From: Rubellimicrobium thermophilum DSM 16684
Lineage (GTDB): Bacteria > Pseudomonadota > Alphaproteobacteria > Rhodobacterales > Rhodobacteraceae
DNA length: 64,000 nucleotides
Direction: 5' to 3'
NCBI RefSeq assembly: GCF_000442315.1
Contig: NZ_KE557322.1
Location: 336,447-400,446 of the forward strand
Below the pieces are notes generated by a model, which worked only from the letters and a program-made list of their open reading frames with translations, searched no databases and had not been told where the DNA came from. Positions 36,302 to 45,338 of this stretch are shown here, piece after piece (the stretch's first letter is position 1; each line of letters starts with the position of its first letter). The position numbers and the translations under genes were made by a program.

Positions 36302-36925
36302 ATGTCCGGACCCTGGAACGACTTCAACTCCGCGCAATCCAACACCAAAGTGATCCCGAAAGGCACCCTCGCCAAGGTGCGCCTGACGCTCCGCCCGGGC
36401 GGTTTCGACGACGCCTCGCAGGGCTGGACCGGTGGCTGGGCGCGCCGCGCCGCCACGGGCGCTGTCTATCTCGACGCCGAATACACGGTGCTCGAGGGGC
36501 CCTATGCCCGGCGCAAGGTCTGGTCGCTGATCGGCCTCTACAGCCCGAAGGGCCCGGACTGGGCGAACATGGGGCGTGGCCTGATACGCGGCATCCTCAA
36601 CTCGGCGCGCGGCGTGTCCGACAAGGACAACTCGCCCGAGGCGCAGGCCCGCCGCCGCATCAACGGGTTCGGCGATCTCGACGGCGTCGAGTTCATCGCC
36701 CGTATCGACATCGGCACCGACACCAACGGCGAGGACAAGAACGAGATCCGCGCCGCGGTCACCCCCGATCATCGCGATTACGCCGCGCTGATGGGCGCGG
36801 TCGCGCCGCAGTTCACCGCCGCCCCGGCGCAGGGCCACGCCCCGCAGCAGCCCAACACGACCACTCAGCCCAGCCCGCCCGCGTCCGCCCCCGGCGCCGC
36901 CGGTCGGCCGAGCTGGGCGCAGTAA
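36302..36925 (+). CDS. Phage ssDNA-binding-like protein
   Basis: 207 aa. The N-terminal two thirds are beta-rich (GTLAKVRLTLRPGG, YLDAEYTVLEGPYARRKVW) and the tail is a disordered Pro/Gln/Ala stretch, the usual layout of phage DUF669/SSB-like proteins. Gene order ATPase-SSB-helicase supports a replication/recombination role. Moderately sure. Confidence 0.65.
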   Translation: MSGPWNDFNSAQSNTKVIPKGTLAKVRLTLRPGGFDDASQGWTGGWARRAATGAVYLDAEYTVLEGPYARRKVWSLIGLYSPKGPDWANMGRGLIRGILNSARGVSDKDNSPEAQARRRINGFGDLDGVEFIARIDIGTDTNGEDKNEIRAAVTPDHRDYAALMGAVAPQFTAAPAQGHAPQQPNTTTQPSPPASAPGAAGRPSWAQ

Positions 36926-36939
36926 GGGGGGGATCGGCC

Positions 36940-38628
36940 ATGCGCCTGCGCCCCCGCCAGAAGACCTTCGTCGAGCGCAGCGTGGCTGCGCTCGCTTCCC
37001 GCGGCAACACGCTGGGCGTGGCGCCCACCGGTGCGGGCAAGACCATCATGCTCTCGGCGGTCACCGGCGAGATGATCGGCGACGGCGCGAAGGCCTGCGT
37101 GCTCGCCCACCGTGACGAGCTGACGGCGCAGAACCGCGCCAAGTTCCAGCGCGTGGTGCCGGGCGTCGCCACCTCGGTCATCGACTCGACGGAGAAGTCC
37201 TGGAACGGCCAGGTCGCCTTCGCGATGGTGCCGACGCTGGCGCGGGCCTCGAACCTCGCTGACATGCCGCGCCTCGACCTGCTGGTCGTCGACGAGGCGC
37301 ATCACGCCGTCGCCGACAGCTACCGCCGCATCATCGACCGGGTGCGCGAGGCCAATCCCGACGCCCGGATCTTCGGGGTCACGGCGACGCCGAACCGGGG
37401 CGACAGGAAGGGCCTGCGCGAGGTCTTCGACAATGTCGCCGATCAGGTGCGGCTGGGCGAGCTGATCGCCTCGGGCCATCTCGTGCCGCCGCACACCTTT
37501 GTCATCGATGTCGGTGTCCAGGACGAGCTGCGTTCTGTCCGCAAGACCATGTCGGATTTCGACATGGCGGAAGTGGCGGGCATCATGGACCGCGCCCCCG
37601 TCACCGACGAGGTGATCCGCCACTGGAAGGAGAAGGCAGGCGACCGCCAGACCGTGGTGTTCTGCTCCACCGTCGCGCACGCCGAGCATGTCACCGACGC
37701 CTTCAGGGCAGCTGGCGTTCCCGCCGCGCTGATCCACGGCGATCTGGCGGCCGAGACCCGCAAGGCGATCCTCGCCGACTACGCGGCGGGCGGCATCCGC
37801 GTCGTGGTCAACGTGGCGGTGCTGACCGAGGGCTGGGACCACCCGCCTACCTCCTGCGTCGTGCTGCTGCGGCCCAGTTCCTACAAGTCCACGATGATCC
37901 AGATGGTCGGGCGCGGCCTGCGCACCGTCGATCCCGAGGAACACCCCGGCATCGTGAAGACCGACTGCATTGTCCTCGACTTCGGCACCTCGAGCCTCAT
38001 CCACGGCACATTGGAGCAGGATGTCGATCTGGACGGCAAGACCGAGGCTGGAGAAGCCCCAACGAAATCCTGCCCCGGCTGCGGCGCCGATATTCCGCTG
38101 GCCGCCACCGAATGCCCGCTCTGCGGCGAGGTTTTCCCGCGGGAGGACGAAGAGGCCGGTGAAGGCGGCGGTGCCGCGCCGCTCTCGGGCTTCATGATGA
38201 CGGAGATCGACCTGCTGAAGCGGTCCAGCTTCGCGTGGGTCGACCTCTACGGCACGGACGACGCGCTGATAGCCACGGGCTTCGCAGCCTGGGGCGGCAT
38301 CTTCTGGCTGGACGGGGTCTGGTATGCCATCGGCGGGGCGAAGGGCGAGCGCCCCCACCTGTTGGGCGTCGGCGAGCGCACCGTCTGCCTCGCGCAGGCT
38401 GATGACTGGCTGAACACGCACGAGACCGACGAAAGCGCCTTCAAGACCCGCTCCTGGCTGCGCCAGCCGCCGACCGAAAAGCAGCTGCAATACCTGCCGG
38501 CCGAGTGCCGCTATGACTTCGGCCTGACGCGGTACCGCGCCTCCGCGCTGATGACCTTCGGCTTCAACAAGCGGGCCATCCGCCAGCTGATCGACGCAGC
38601 CGCCCGGCCCGAACGGAGGGCGGCATGA
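36940..38628 (+). CDS. DEAD/DEAH-box (SF2) helicase with zinc ribbon
   Basis: 562 aa. Walker A APTGAGKTIML, DEAH box VVDEAHH, motif III GVTATPNRGD and motif VI QMVGRGLRT. A four-cysteine zinc ribbon (CPGCGADIP and CPLCGEVF) follows the helicase core near residue 385, then a C-terminal domain of unknown function. It probably unwinds DNA during phage replication. Confidence 0.92.
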   Translation: MRLRPRQKTFVERSVAALASRGNTLGVAPTGAGKTIMLSAVTGEMIGDGAKACVLAHRDELTAQNRAKFQRVVPGVATSVIDSTEKSWNGQVAFAMVPTLARASNLADMPRLDLLVVDEAHHAVADSYRRIIDRVREANPDARIFGVTATPNRGDRKGLREVFDNVADQVRLGELIASGHLVPPHTFVIDVGVQDELRSVRKTMSDFDMAEVAGIMDRAPVTDEVIRHWKEKAGDRQTVVFCSTVAHAEHVTDAFRAAGVPAALIHGDLAAETRKAILADYAAGGIRVVVNVAVLTEGWDHPPTSCVVLLRPSSYKSTMIQMVGRGLRTVDPEEHPGIVKTDCIVLDFGTSSLIHGTLEQDVDLDGKTEAGEAPTKSCPGCGADIPLAATECPLCGEVFPREDEEAGEGGGAAPLSGFMMTEIDLLKRSSFAWVDLYGTDDALIATGFAAWGGIFWLDGVWYAIGGAKGERPHLLGVGERTVCLAQADDWLNTHETDESAFKTRSWLRQPPTEKQLQYLPAECRYDFGLTRYRASALMTFGFNKRAIRQLIDAAARPERRAA

Positions 38629-38631
38629 CCC

Positions 38632-39042
38632 ATGGCACCCTCAACCCCCATCACGGCCGAAGACCGGCGGCGACTCTGGCATCCGCGTGGGACGCTTTGT
38701 TCTGTCTGCCGGCAACCCACCCGTGGTTTTGGCTGGTTCGATCCGCACCGGTCGAAGCGGCCCCGGCCATCGGTCTGGTTCTGCTCGATGCCCTGCCAGT
38801 CCTTCTGGACGCGCTTGGCGCGGGAGCGTTTCACCATGGTTGACCTGACCGAGGAAGAGCGCGCCGCGATCACCGCCACCATGAAGCGCGTGGCGCTGCT
38901 GATGGAGGAGATCGGCTGGGCCACCCCGCTTTCCGATCTGACCGAGGCGCAGGTGCGCGCGCTGATCGAGGAAGCCGTCGAGGGCTTCCGCGAGGCCATG
39001 TCCGACATCGCCCGGGCGCAGACGCCGGAGGTTCCGTTTTGA
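38632..39042 (+). CDS. DUF6511-type zinc-binding protein
   Basis: 136 aa. Cysteine pairs CSVC and CSMPC frame a small zinc-finger-like unit, followed by an acidic helical tail (LTEEERAAITATMKRVALL). Recurrent in alphaproteobacterial phage early operons; function unknown. The stop overlaps the exonuclease start (ATGA). Confidence 0.72.
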   Translation: MAPSTPITAEDRRRLWHPRGTLCSVCRQPTRGFGWFDPHRSKRPRPSVWFCSMPCQSFWTRLARERFTMVDLTEEERAAITATMKRVALLMEEIGWATPLSDLTEAQVRALIEEAVEGFREAMSDIARAQTPEVPF

Positions 39043-39809
39043 CCCTCGATTACAATCACCGGCCGAGTTTCGCAGAGCGGGTCAACGCCGCGGTCGATCG
39101 GGCGCTGACCGCCGATCAGGCGATGCGGCCGCCCCGCGACTATCTCGGCGGCTCGCGCCTCGGCCATGCCTGCGAGCGGGCGCTGCAGTTCGAGTTCACG
39201 GCGACGCCGAAGGACGAGGGCCAGGACTTCAGCGGCCAGTCGCTGCGCATCTTCGCCATCGGTCACGCGCTCGAGGATCTGGCCGTCGCCTGGCTGCGCG
39301 GCGCGGGCTTCGACCTCTACACCCGCAAGGGCAACCGGCCAGATGGCGGCCAGTTCGGCTTCTCCGTCGCGGGCGGACGCATCCGCGGTCATGTCGACGG
39401 CATCGTCGCGGCCGGGCCCGAAGGCTTCGGTCTGGCCGTTCCCGCACTGTGGGAATGCAAGACGATGAACGCCAAGAACTGGCGCGCCTGCGTCAAGGAC
39501 GGTGTGACCAAATCGAAGCCGGTCTATGCCGCCCAGATCGCGGTCTACCAGGCCTACATGGAGGGGACGGTCCCCGGCATCTCGGCCGCGCCCGCCGTGT
39601 TCACCGCGATCAACAAGGACACGGCCGAGATGCACCATGAACTGGTGCCTTTCGACGCCGATCTCGCGCAGCGCATGTCCGACCGGGGCGTGCGGATCCT
39701 GAAGGCGACCGATGCGGGCGAGCTTCTGCCGCGCGTCGCCACCACGCCCGACTTCTTCGAATGCCGCTTCTGCCCGTGGTCCGCGCGCTGCTGGAGGCTG
39801 CCGGCATGA
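39039..39809 (+). CDS. PD-(D/E)xK exonuclease with probable Fe-S cluster (Cas4/RecB-like)
   Basis: 256 aa. The nuclease core shows GHVDGI and WECKT (D...ExK). One cysteine near residue 47 (GHACERAL) and three at the C-terminus (FECRFCPWSARC) match the four-cysteine 4Fe-4S arrangement of Cas4/AddB-type exonucleases. It pairs with the upstream annealing module. No Cas genes or CRISPR are nearby, so it is a phage recombination nuclease. Confidence 0.87.
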   Translation: MTLDYNHRPSFAERVNAAVDRALTADQAMRPPRDYLGGSRLGHACERALQFEFTATPKDEGQDFSGQSLRIFAIGHALEDLAVAWLRGAGFDLYTRKGNRPDGGQFGFSVAGGRIRGHVDGIVAAGPEGFGLAVPALWECKTMNAKNWRACVKDGVTKSKPVYAAQIAVYQAYMEGTVPGISAAPAVFTAINKDTAEMHHELVPFDADLAQRMSDRGVRILKATDAGELLPRVATTPDFFECRFCPWSARCWRLPA

Positions 39810-42127
39810 GCGATGACGGCATCCTGCATTTCAACCCGTGGATGGACTTCAACGACGGGCCGCCGTCCGAGAACCCCTTCGGCTGCGACCCCGACCCCGA
39901 GCAGATCGTCCTCTTTCTCGACACGGTGTTCAGCTGGTGCGAGGGGCTGATCCCGCTGCGCGGCTTCGTCGACAAGGGTCAGGGCCGGGACGGCAAGCCC
40001 CACAACATCTGGATCCCGGCCGACGAGACCGCGACCGAGAAGCTCGCGACCTTCGCCGCGTGGGCGAACCGCGAGGGCGCCGCCGTCTATGTCATCCCCG
40101 GCACGGTCGCCGAGCAGGGGCAGGCCCGCGCCGCCGATGTGCTGCAGATGCAGGCCATCGTCGTCGATCTCGATGCGGGCGACATCCCGGCCAAGCTGGA
40201 CCATGTCACCCGCCACCTCGGCGCGCCCACGCTCATCATCGAAAGCGGCGGGCGCACGCCGGAGGGCGCCGCGAAGCTCCATGTCTGGTGGCAACTGACC
40301 GAACCCGCCGAGGGCGAGGATCTGGCCACCCTCTGCCGCTTGCGCGGCGAGATTGCCCTGAAGGTCGGCGGCGACACGCATTTTCGGTCGGCGCACCAGC
40401 CGATCCGGGTGCCTGGCACCGTCTATCACAAGCACGGTCATCAACGCCTCGTGCAGATCCGCGAACATCGCGACGTCGAGGTGGACCTTACGGATTTCGC
40501 TGAACGGGTCGCCGAGATGCCGCCGCTGCCCGGCGTGGGCTTCGCCAGCGATCATGCCGCGCCATCCGCAAAGCCCGGCATCGACGCGGTGCTCACCACG
40601 CCGGTGCGCGAAGGCGCGGTTGACGACTGGTCCCGGTTCCAGGGGGCCAGCGCCGCGATCGGCCACTACGTCCGCCTTGTACACGAGGGACGCCTTGACC
40701 CGTTCGCGGGCTGGGAAGCGATCTGCGGCTACAACGCCGCCATGCTGCGCCCGTCCTGGCCGCTTGATCGGCTGATGGCCGAGTCCGAACGCCTCTGGGC
40801 GCTGCATGTAAAGCGCAACGGTCCGCCGCTCCTGCGCGCAGCCCACGTCGATGCCCCGGCCAGCCCGCTGCCGACCTTCAGCCTCGGCGCGCTGCTCGAC
40901 GACACGAGCCCCATGCCCGAGGACATCATCGGCCCCCGCGTGCTGACGCCGGGCGGTCTCCTGGTGCTGGGCGGTGCGCCCAAGGTCGGCAAGAGCGACT
41001 TCCTGATCTCCTGGCTCGTACACATGGCCGCTGGCGAGCCGTTCCTCGGCTTCACGCCGCCCCGGCCGCTGCGCGTGTTCTATCTGCAGGCCGAGATCCA
41101 GTATCACTACCTGCGCGAGCGCATGCAGCAGATCGCGCTGCCCGCCGCCGTGATCGCCGCCGCGCGCGACACCTTCGTGGCCACCCCGAAACTGAAGCTG
41201 CTGCTCGACGCGGAGGGCGTCGCTCGTGTGGCCGAGGCGATCCGGGCCGCATTCCCCGACGAGCCGCCCGACATCATCGTCATCGACCCGATCCGGAACC
41301 TTTTCGATGGCGGACCCGAGGGCGGCGGCGAGAACGACAACACCGCCATGATGTTCTTCCTGAAGGACCGCGTGGAGCTCCTGCGCGAGGCGGTCAATCC
41401 GGACGCGGGCGTCATCCTCGCCCACCACACCCGCAAGGCCAGCAAGCACCAGGTCAAGGACGACCCATTCCTCGCGCTCTCCGGCGCCAGCGCGCTGCGC
41501 GGCTTCTACACCTCGGGGCTGCTCATGCACCGGCCCGACGAGGACAGCACCGTCCGCAAGCTGGAGATCGAACTGAGGAACGGCCCCGCGCTGCCAGGGA
41601 AGCTGATCGACAAGGTGAAGGGCGAATGGGTCGAGTTGAACCCGCTGAACGAGCGCCTGGTGCGCAAGGAGGTCGGCGCCAAACTCGATGCCGAGCGGCT
41701 GCGCAAGCACGACGTCATTCTCGGCATGCTGCTGGATGAGGCGGCGAGCGAGCGCCTCTACACCGCCATGCAGTTCGCCGAGACCTTCGAGAACCGGGGC
41801 GGTCTGGGCAGCAAGCACACGATCCGCGAGCGCCTCAGCGTGCTGGCGACCAAGGGGTTCGTGAAGTTCCTGCGCGACCCCTCGGGGTTCGGCTTCCCCG
41901 TCACCAGGTCGCGGTTCGGCTACCTCTGCGTCGAGGGCATGCAGTTCGGCGCGCCTGTCGAGGAGGTCGATCCGGACACCGGCGAGGTCACCACAACCGC
42001 CCGTCCGGTCCTGCCCAGCCACTTCAAGTGCCCCCAATCCGGGCTCTGCCTGCAGGTCGAAAACCCCGCCGTCTGGGTCTATCCGGAGGGGCTGGAGGAC
42101 GACCTCACTCATATGAGTGAGGCCTGA
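39806..42127 (+). CDS. Phage primase-helicase (RepA/AAA-type)
   Basis: 773 aa. The N-terminal half has a Prim-Pol-like primase region (IVVDLDAGD, KLHVWWQLTEP, PIRVPGTVYHKHG). The C-terminal half is a RecA-like ATPase with Walker A GGAPKVGKSD and Walker B IIVIDPIRNLF, then AHHTRKASK. A winged-helix-like tail follows. The ATG at 39806 overlaps the exonuclease stop (ATGA). The last codons lie within the 10-bp repeat array. Likely the phage replication initiator. Confidence 0.87.
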   Translation: MSDDGILHFNPWMDFNDGPPSENPFGCDPDPEQIVLFLDTVFSWCEGLIPLRGFVDKGQGRDGKPHNIWIPADETATEKLATFAAWANREGAAVYVIPGTVAEQGQARAADVLQMQAIVVDLDAGDIPAKLDHVTRHLGAPTLIIESGGRTPEGAAKLHVWWQLTEPAEGEDLATLCRLRGEIALKVGGDTHFRSAHQPIRVPGTVYHKHGHQRLVQIREHRDVEVDLTDFAERVAEMPPLPGVGFASDHAAPSAKPGIDAVLTTPVREGAVDDWSRFQGASAAIGHYVRLVHEGRLDPFAGWEAICGYNAAMLRPSWPLDRLMAESERLWALHVKRNGPPLLRAAHVDAPASPLPTFSLGALLDDTSPMPEDIIGPRVLTPGGLLVLGGAPKVGKSDFLISWLVHMAAGEPFLGFTPPRPLRVFYLQAEIQYHYLRERMQQIALPAAVIAAARDTFVATPKLKLLLDAEGVARVAEAIRAAFPDEPPDIIVIDPIRNLFDGGPEGGGENDNTAMMFFLKDRVELLREAVNPDAGVILAHHTRKASKHQVKDDPFLALSGASALRGFYTSGLLMHRPDEDSTVRKLEIELRNGPALPGKLIDKVKGEWVELNPLNERLVRKEVGAKLDAERLRKHDVILGMLLDEAASERLYTAMQFAETFENRGGLGSKHTIRERLSVLATKGFVKFLRDPSGFGFPVTRSRFGYLCVEGMQFGAPVEEVDPDTGEVTTTARPVLPSHFKCPQSGLCLQVENPAVWVYPEGLEDDLTHMSEA

Positions 42128-42204
42128 CTCATATGACAGCGCCAACTGTGCACTCAATGAAATCAACGGGTTACGGGAAAATAAGAGTCAGGTCCCTGAC
42201 TCAT
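42103..42204. repeat. Iteron-like array of CCTSACTCAT
   Basis: The 10-mer CCT(C/G)ACTCAT occurs at 42103-42112 (+), 42113-42122 (-), 42123-42132 (+), 42183-42192 (-, one mismatch) and 42195-42204 (+). The first three abut without a gap in alternating orientation, so 42103-42122 is a perfect 20-bp palindrome. The array starts inside the end of the primase-helicase gene and runs into the AT-richer gap before the resolvase gene. Confidence 0.85.
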
Positions 42205-42467
42205 GCCCGAAGACTTCATGAAGTCTTATTCCGCAATGATTTCAGCCACTTGTCCTCCCCGGAACAGTTAGGTGTCAAACCCCCATACTACGTATGGGAG
42301 GGCCACCCCACAGGGTTGGCCACTCCTCCCATACGTCCGGGCCAGCCGCGCGCGCCGCCGTGACGGCCTGTTGTGCTTCCCGATCCGACGACGGCGGCCC
42401 CGTACCGCCAAGCACCAGACCGCCGTCGTCTTCCACCACCACAGGCCACCGGCAAAGGAAACCCATC
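42205..42467. other. Palindrome-rich noncoding region (candidate origin or operator)
   Basis: AGACTTCATGAAGTCT at 42211-42226 is a perfect 16-bp palindrome. CCCATAC (42282-42288) is inverted as GTATGGG (42292-42298). CGTATGGGAGG (42291-42301) is inverted as CCTCCCATACG (42325-42335), giving an 11-bp stem. A short open frame here (76 codons from 42133) has no coding character. The resolvase ribosome-binding site AAGGAAA closes the region. Confidence 0.65.
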
Positions 42468-43007
42468 ATGGCTCAGCCGACTCTGATCCCGAATTGCGAC
42501 GGCGCAAGGCTTGAATCGCTGCCGCTCGACACCCCCCGCAACCGCTGCATCCTCGCGCTCGACCTCGGCACCTCGACCGGCTGGGCGATCCGCGGCCATG
42601 ACGGTCTGATCACCAGCGGCACCGTCTCGTTGCGTCCCGGCCGCTTCGACGGTGGCGGCATGCGCTACCTGCGCTTCACCAACTGGCTGACCGAGATCGA
42701 CCGGCTGTCGGGGCCCGTCGCCGCGATCTGGTTCGAAGAGGTCCGCCGCCACGCGGGCACCGACGCGAGCCACATCTACGGCGGGCTCATGGCCACGCTG
42801 ACCGCATGGGCCGAGCTGCGCGGCGTTCCCTACGAGGGCGTTCCGGTCGGCACGATCAAGCGTCACGCCGCGGGCAAGGGCAACGCCGACAAGGCCGCCA
42901 TGGTCGCCGCCGTCCGCGCCCGCGGCTTCAGCCCCGCCGATGACAATGAGGCCGACGCCATTGCGCTCCTGCTCTGGGCGATCGAGACGAATGGGGGTGT
43001 CGCATGA
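42468..43007 (+). CDS. Phage RuvC-like Holliday junction resolvase
   Basis: 179 aa. RNase H-fold signature: ILALDLGTSTGWAI (first Asp), IWFEEVRRH (Glu) and DNEADAIALLLWA (C-terminal Asp pair). Preceded by AAGGAAA at good spacing. Probably resolves branched phage DNA before packaging. Confidence 0.85.
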   Translation: MAQPTLIPNCDGARLESLPLDTPRNRCILALDLGTSTGWAIRGHDGLITSGTVSLRPGRFDGGGMRYLRFTNWLTEIDRLSGPVAAIWFEEVRRHAGTDASHIYGGLMATLTAWAELRGVPYEGVPVGTIKRHAAGKGNADKAAMVAAVRARGFSPADDNEADAIALLLWAIETNGGVA

Positions 43008-43204
43008 GATGGCATCCCCATGGCTACGGCGGCCGGCGCCGGGATCCCGAACAGGTCAAGCGCGAGGGCTGGCGGGAACAGGGCGTCCTCGCGGTCTCGG
43101 CCGATGACGACCGCCTCACCTGGCCCGAGCGGGAACTGGTCCGCCAGCTGGGCGAGAAGCTCTACGGCCCGCGCCCTTCCGAGAGGGAGGCGCGTCATGG
43201 CTGA
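43004..43204 (+). CDS. Small hypothetical phage protein
   Basis: 66 aa, highly charged (MRWHPHGYGGRRRDPEQVKR). Start overlaps the resolvase stop (ATGA) and its end overlaps the next ATG. No recognised domain. Confidence 0.68.
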   Translation: MRWHPHGYGGRRRDPEQVKREGWREQGVLAVSADDDRLTWPERELVRQLGEKLYGPRPSEREARHG

Positions 43205-43577
43205 TCGTGAATGGACCGCCGACTGCGTCGCCGATCATTTCGAGGAGGCGTTCCGCACCCTGCGCAAGCTGCCGCCGGTGAAGGCGCAGGGCTACTTCAA
43301 CACCTGGCCCGACATCGTGCGGACCAGCCGCGAGATCGCGGCGATGGAGCCGCAGCCGATGCGCGTGTGGCCCTCGGCCGCCGCGATCACCCGGCTCGAG
43401 CAGACCTCAGACTGGGTGCTCTGGATCAGCGTGGAGGAGCGCAAGCTGGTCTGGTCGCGCGCAGCCCGTGTGCCGTGGAAGCAGATCAGCGGGGAGCTGG
43501 GCTGCGACCGCACCACCGCGTGGCGTCGCTGGCAACTGGCGCTGACCAAGATAGCTGCGCGGCTGAATGCGCAGTGA
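43197..43577 (+). CDS. DUF6362-type phage protein
   Basis: 126 aa. Features ADHFEEAFRTLRKLPPVKAQG and a C-terminal helix-turn-helix-like stretch (VPWKQISGELGCDRTTAWRR). Both are typical of a family common in Rhodobacterales phages; DNA binding is likely, role unknown. Confidence 0.75.
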   Translation: MADREWTADCVADHFEEAFRTLRKLPPVKAQGYFNTWPDIVRTSREIAAMEPQPMRVWPSAAAITRLEQTSDWVLWISVEERKLVWSRAARVPWKQISGELGCDRTTAWRRWQLALTKIAARLNAQ

Positions 43578-43996
43578 CTCCAATGTGTTGCAACACTTTT
43601 TCCTTCGACATCTGCAACATGATCGTGCTATCCAAAGGACAAGATGGGGGAGAGTGCGCCGAAGGGTTCACTCTCCCCTTTGCTTTTGGGCGGATGCGGC
43701 TGGATTTCGGGTTGGCTTCCGGGGTCCAGCCGGGGTCCACCGCGAGGGAGTTTCCGGTTCCTTCCGGGCCGAAATCGTATGCTGGCGGGCGAAGCGCGGG
43801 ACATCGCCAGCGACAGGGCCGGGTTTTTGGGAAGCCACCCTGAAGCCGGAGCCACGCGCACCCCGCGCAAACACCAATGAACGCTGGCCTTCCGACCGGA
43901 CACCGCTGGTAGCCGCTGGACCCCGCTTGGAGTCCGGCGCGGCATCCGGAGTCCGGAAGCCACCGGCATCCACCCGACCGAGGAACCTTGCCCACC
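43578..43996. other. Noncoding region before the methyltransferase genes
   Basis: About 420 bases. The first 60 are relatively AT-rich; then comes the hairpin at 43646-43684, then a GC-rich, repetitive stretch with many CCGG and GAAGCCACC words (for example near 43840 and 43960). Open frames here in several phases look like random GC-rich readings. A promoter for the methyltransferases is expected, but I cannot point to one. Confidence 0.45.
43646..43684 (+). terminator. Rho-independent terminator-like hairpin
   Basis: GGGGAGAGTG (43647-43656) pairs perfectly with CACTCTCCCC (43669-43678) across a 12-base loop and is followed by TTTGCTTTT. It would end the early operon after the DUF6362-type gene. 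Confidence 0.75.
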
Positions 43997-45337
43997 ATGA
44001 CGCTGAGCTTCGCCCCGGACGCGATCGAGACGTGGCCGCTGGCCAAGCTCCAGCCCTACGCGAAGAACGCGAAGGCGCACGGGCCGGACCAGGTCGCGAA
44101 GATCGCCGCCAGCATGGCCGAGTTCGGCTGGACGGTGCCCTGTCTCGTGGCCGAGGACGGTGAACTGATCGCGGGGCACGGGCGCGTGCTGGCCGCGACG
44201 CAGCTCGGGCTGACCGAAGCGCCGGTCATCGTGCTCGGGCACCTGACCGAAGCACAGCGCCGGGCCTACCGGATCGCGGACAACAAGCTGACCGAACTCG
44301 GCACCTGGGACGAGGCGCTGCTGTCGGCCGAACTGAACGACCTGCTGGCCGAGGATTTCGACCTGTCGCTGGTCGGCTTCTCCGACGGCGAGTTGGACAA
44401 GCTGCTGGCCTACGTCGCGGAAGACGACGGTGAAGAAGGTGGCTCCGGGGGCTCCGTGCCGCCGGTGACCATCCCCGAACCGCCCCGCAATCCGGCGTCG
44501 CGCACCGGCGATCTGTGGATCCTCGGTGACCACCGCCTCCTCTGCGGCGACAGCACCAGCGCTGCCGATGTGCGCCGCCTGATGAATGGCGAGCGTGCGA
44601 TCCTGTTCGCGACCGATCCGCCGTATCTCGTCGACTACGACGGCTCCAACCACCCGACGCGAAACAAGGACTGGTCGGCATCCTACGGCACCACTTGGGA
44701 CGACAGTTCGCAGGGGGCGGAACTCTACGACGGCTTCATTGCCGCCGCCGTGGCGGAAGCCATCACTGACGATGCTGCCTGGTACTGCTGGCACGCCTCG
44801 CGCCGCCAGGCGATGCTGGAGGCCTGCTGGGAAAAGGCAGGTGCCTTCGTCCACCAGCAGATCATCTGGGTGAAGGACCGCGGGGTTCTGACCCGGTCGC
44901 ATTACCTCTGGAAGCACGAGCCCTGCTTCATGGGCTGGCGCCGCCCGAACCGTCCTCCGAAAGTGGCCGAGGAAACGCTGCCGTCCACATGGGCGCTGCC
45001 CAGCTTTGCCAAAGACGACCGGCCCGACCACCCGACGCCGAAACCGCTCGACGCCTTCGGCATCCCGATGCGCCAGCATGTGGCGCGCGGCGGGCTTTGC
45101 TACGAGCCGTTCTCGGGTTCAGGGTCGCAGATCATGGCGGGCGAGGCCAACGGCCGCCGCGTTTTCGCGTTGGAAATCAGCCCGGCCTATGTCGATGTCG
45201 CCGTGGAACGCTGGCAGGCCGAGACCGGTCGTGACGCGATCCTAGAGGGTGATAGCCGGACCTTTGCGCAGGTACGAACCGAGCGGCTGGGGGATGCCCC
45301 GGCCGCGTCTGAAACCGAACCCGAAATCGCCGCGTGA
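43997..45337 (+). CDS. ParB-domain DNA methyltransferase (N6-adenine/N4-cytosine type)
   Basis: 446 aa. The N-terminal ParB-like domain (LQPYAKNAKAHGPDQVAKIA, GELIAGHGRVLAA) is fused to a beta-class methyltransferase with DPPYLVDY (catalytic) and FSGSGS (SAM-binding) near the C-terminus. Phages use such enzymes to mark their DNA against host restriction, relevant here because a Type I system lies next door. A TTG at 43988 with closer GAGGA is an alternative start. Confidence 0.92.
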   Translation: MTLSFAPDAIETWPLAKLQPYAKNAKAHGPDQVAKIAASMAEFGWTVPCLVAEDGELIAGHGRVLAATQLGLTEAPVIVLGHLTEAQRRAYRIADNKLTELGTWDEALLSAELNDLLAEDFDLSLVGFSDGELDKLLAYVAEDDGEEGGSGGSVPPVTIPEPPRNPASRTGDLWILGDHRLLCGDSTSAADVRRLMNGERAILFATDPPYLVDYDGSNHPTRNKDWSASYGTTWDDSSQGAELYDGFIAAAVAEAITDDAAWYCWHASRRQAMLEACWEKAGAFVHQQIIWVKDRGVLTRSHYLWKHEPCFMGWRRPNRPPKVAEETLPSTWALPSFAKDDRPDHPTPKPLDAFGIPMRQHVARGGLCYEPFSGSGSQIMAGEANGRRVFALEISPAYVDVAVERWQAETGRDAILEGDSRTFAQVRTERLGDAPAASETEPEIAA

Positions 45338-45338
45338 C

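Noticed and set aside
39039-39809. Cas4-like exonuclease as a sign of a CRISPR system
   Set aside because: No CRISPR repeats or other cas genes are present; the gene sits in a phage recombination module.
42133-42363. A 76-codon open frame after the primase-helicase gene
   Set aside because: It coincides with the repeat array and palindromes, lacks a ribosome-binding site and shows no coding character.
43567-44163. Several overlapping open frames of about 80-200 codons
   Set aside because: They cover the noncoding gap and run out of phase into the adenine methyltransferase; none has a ribosome-binding site or recognisable content.
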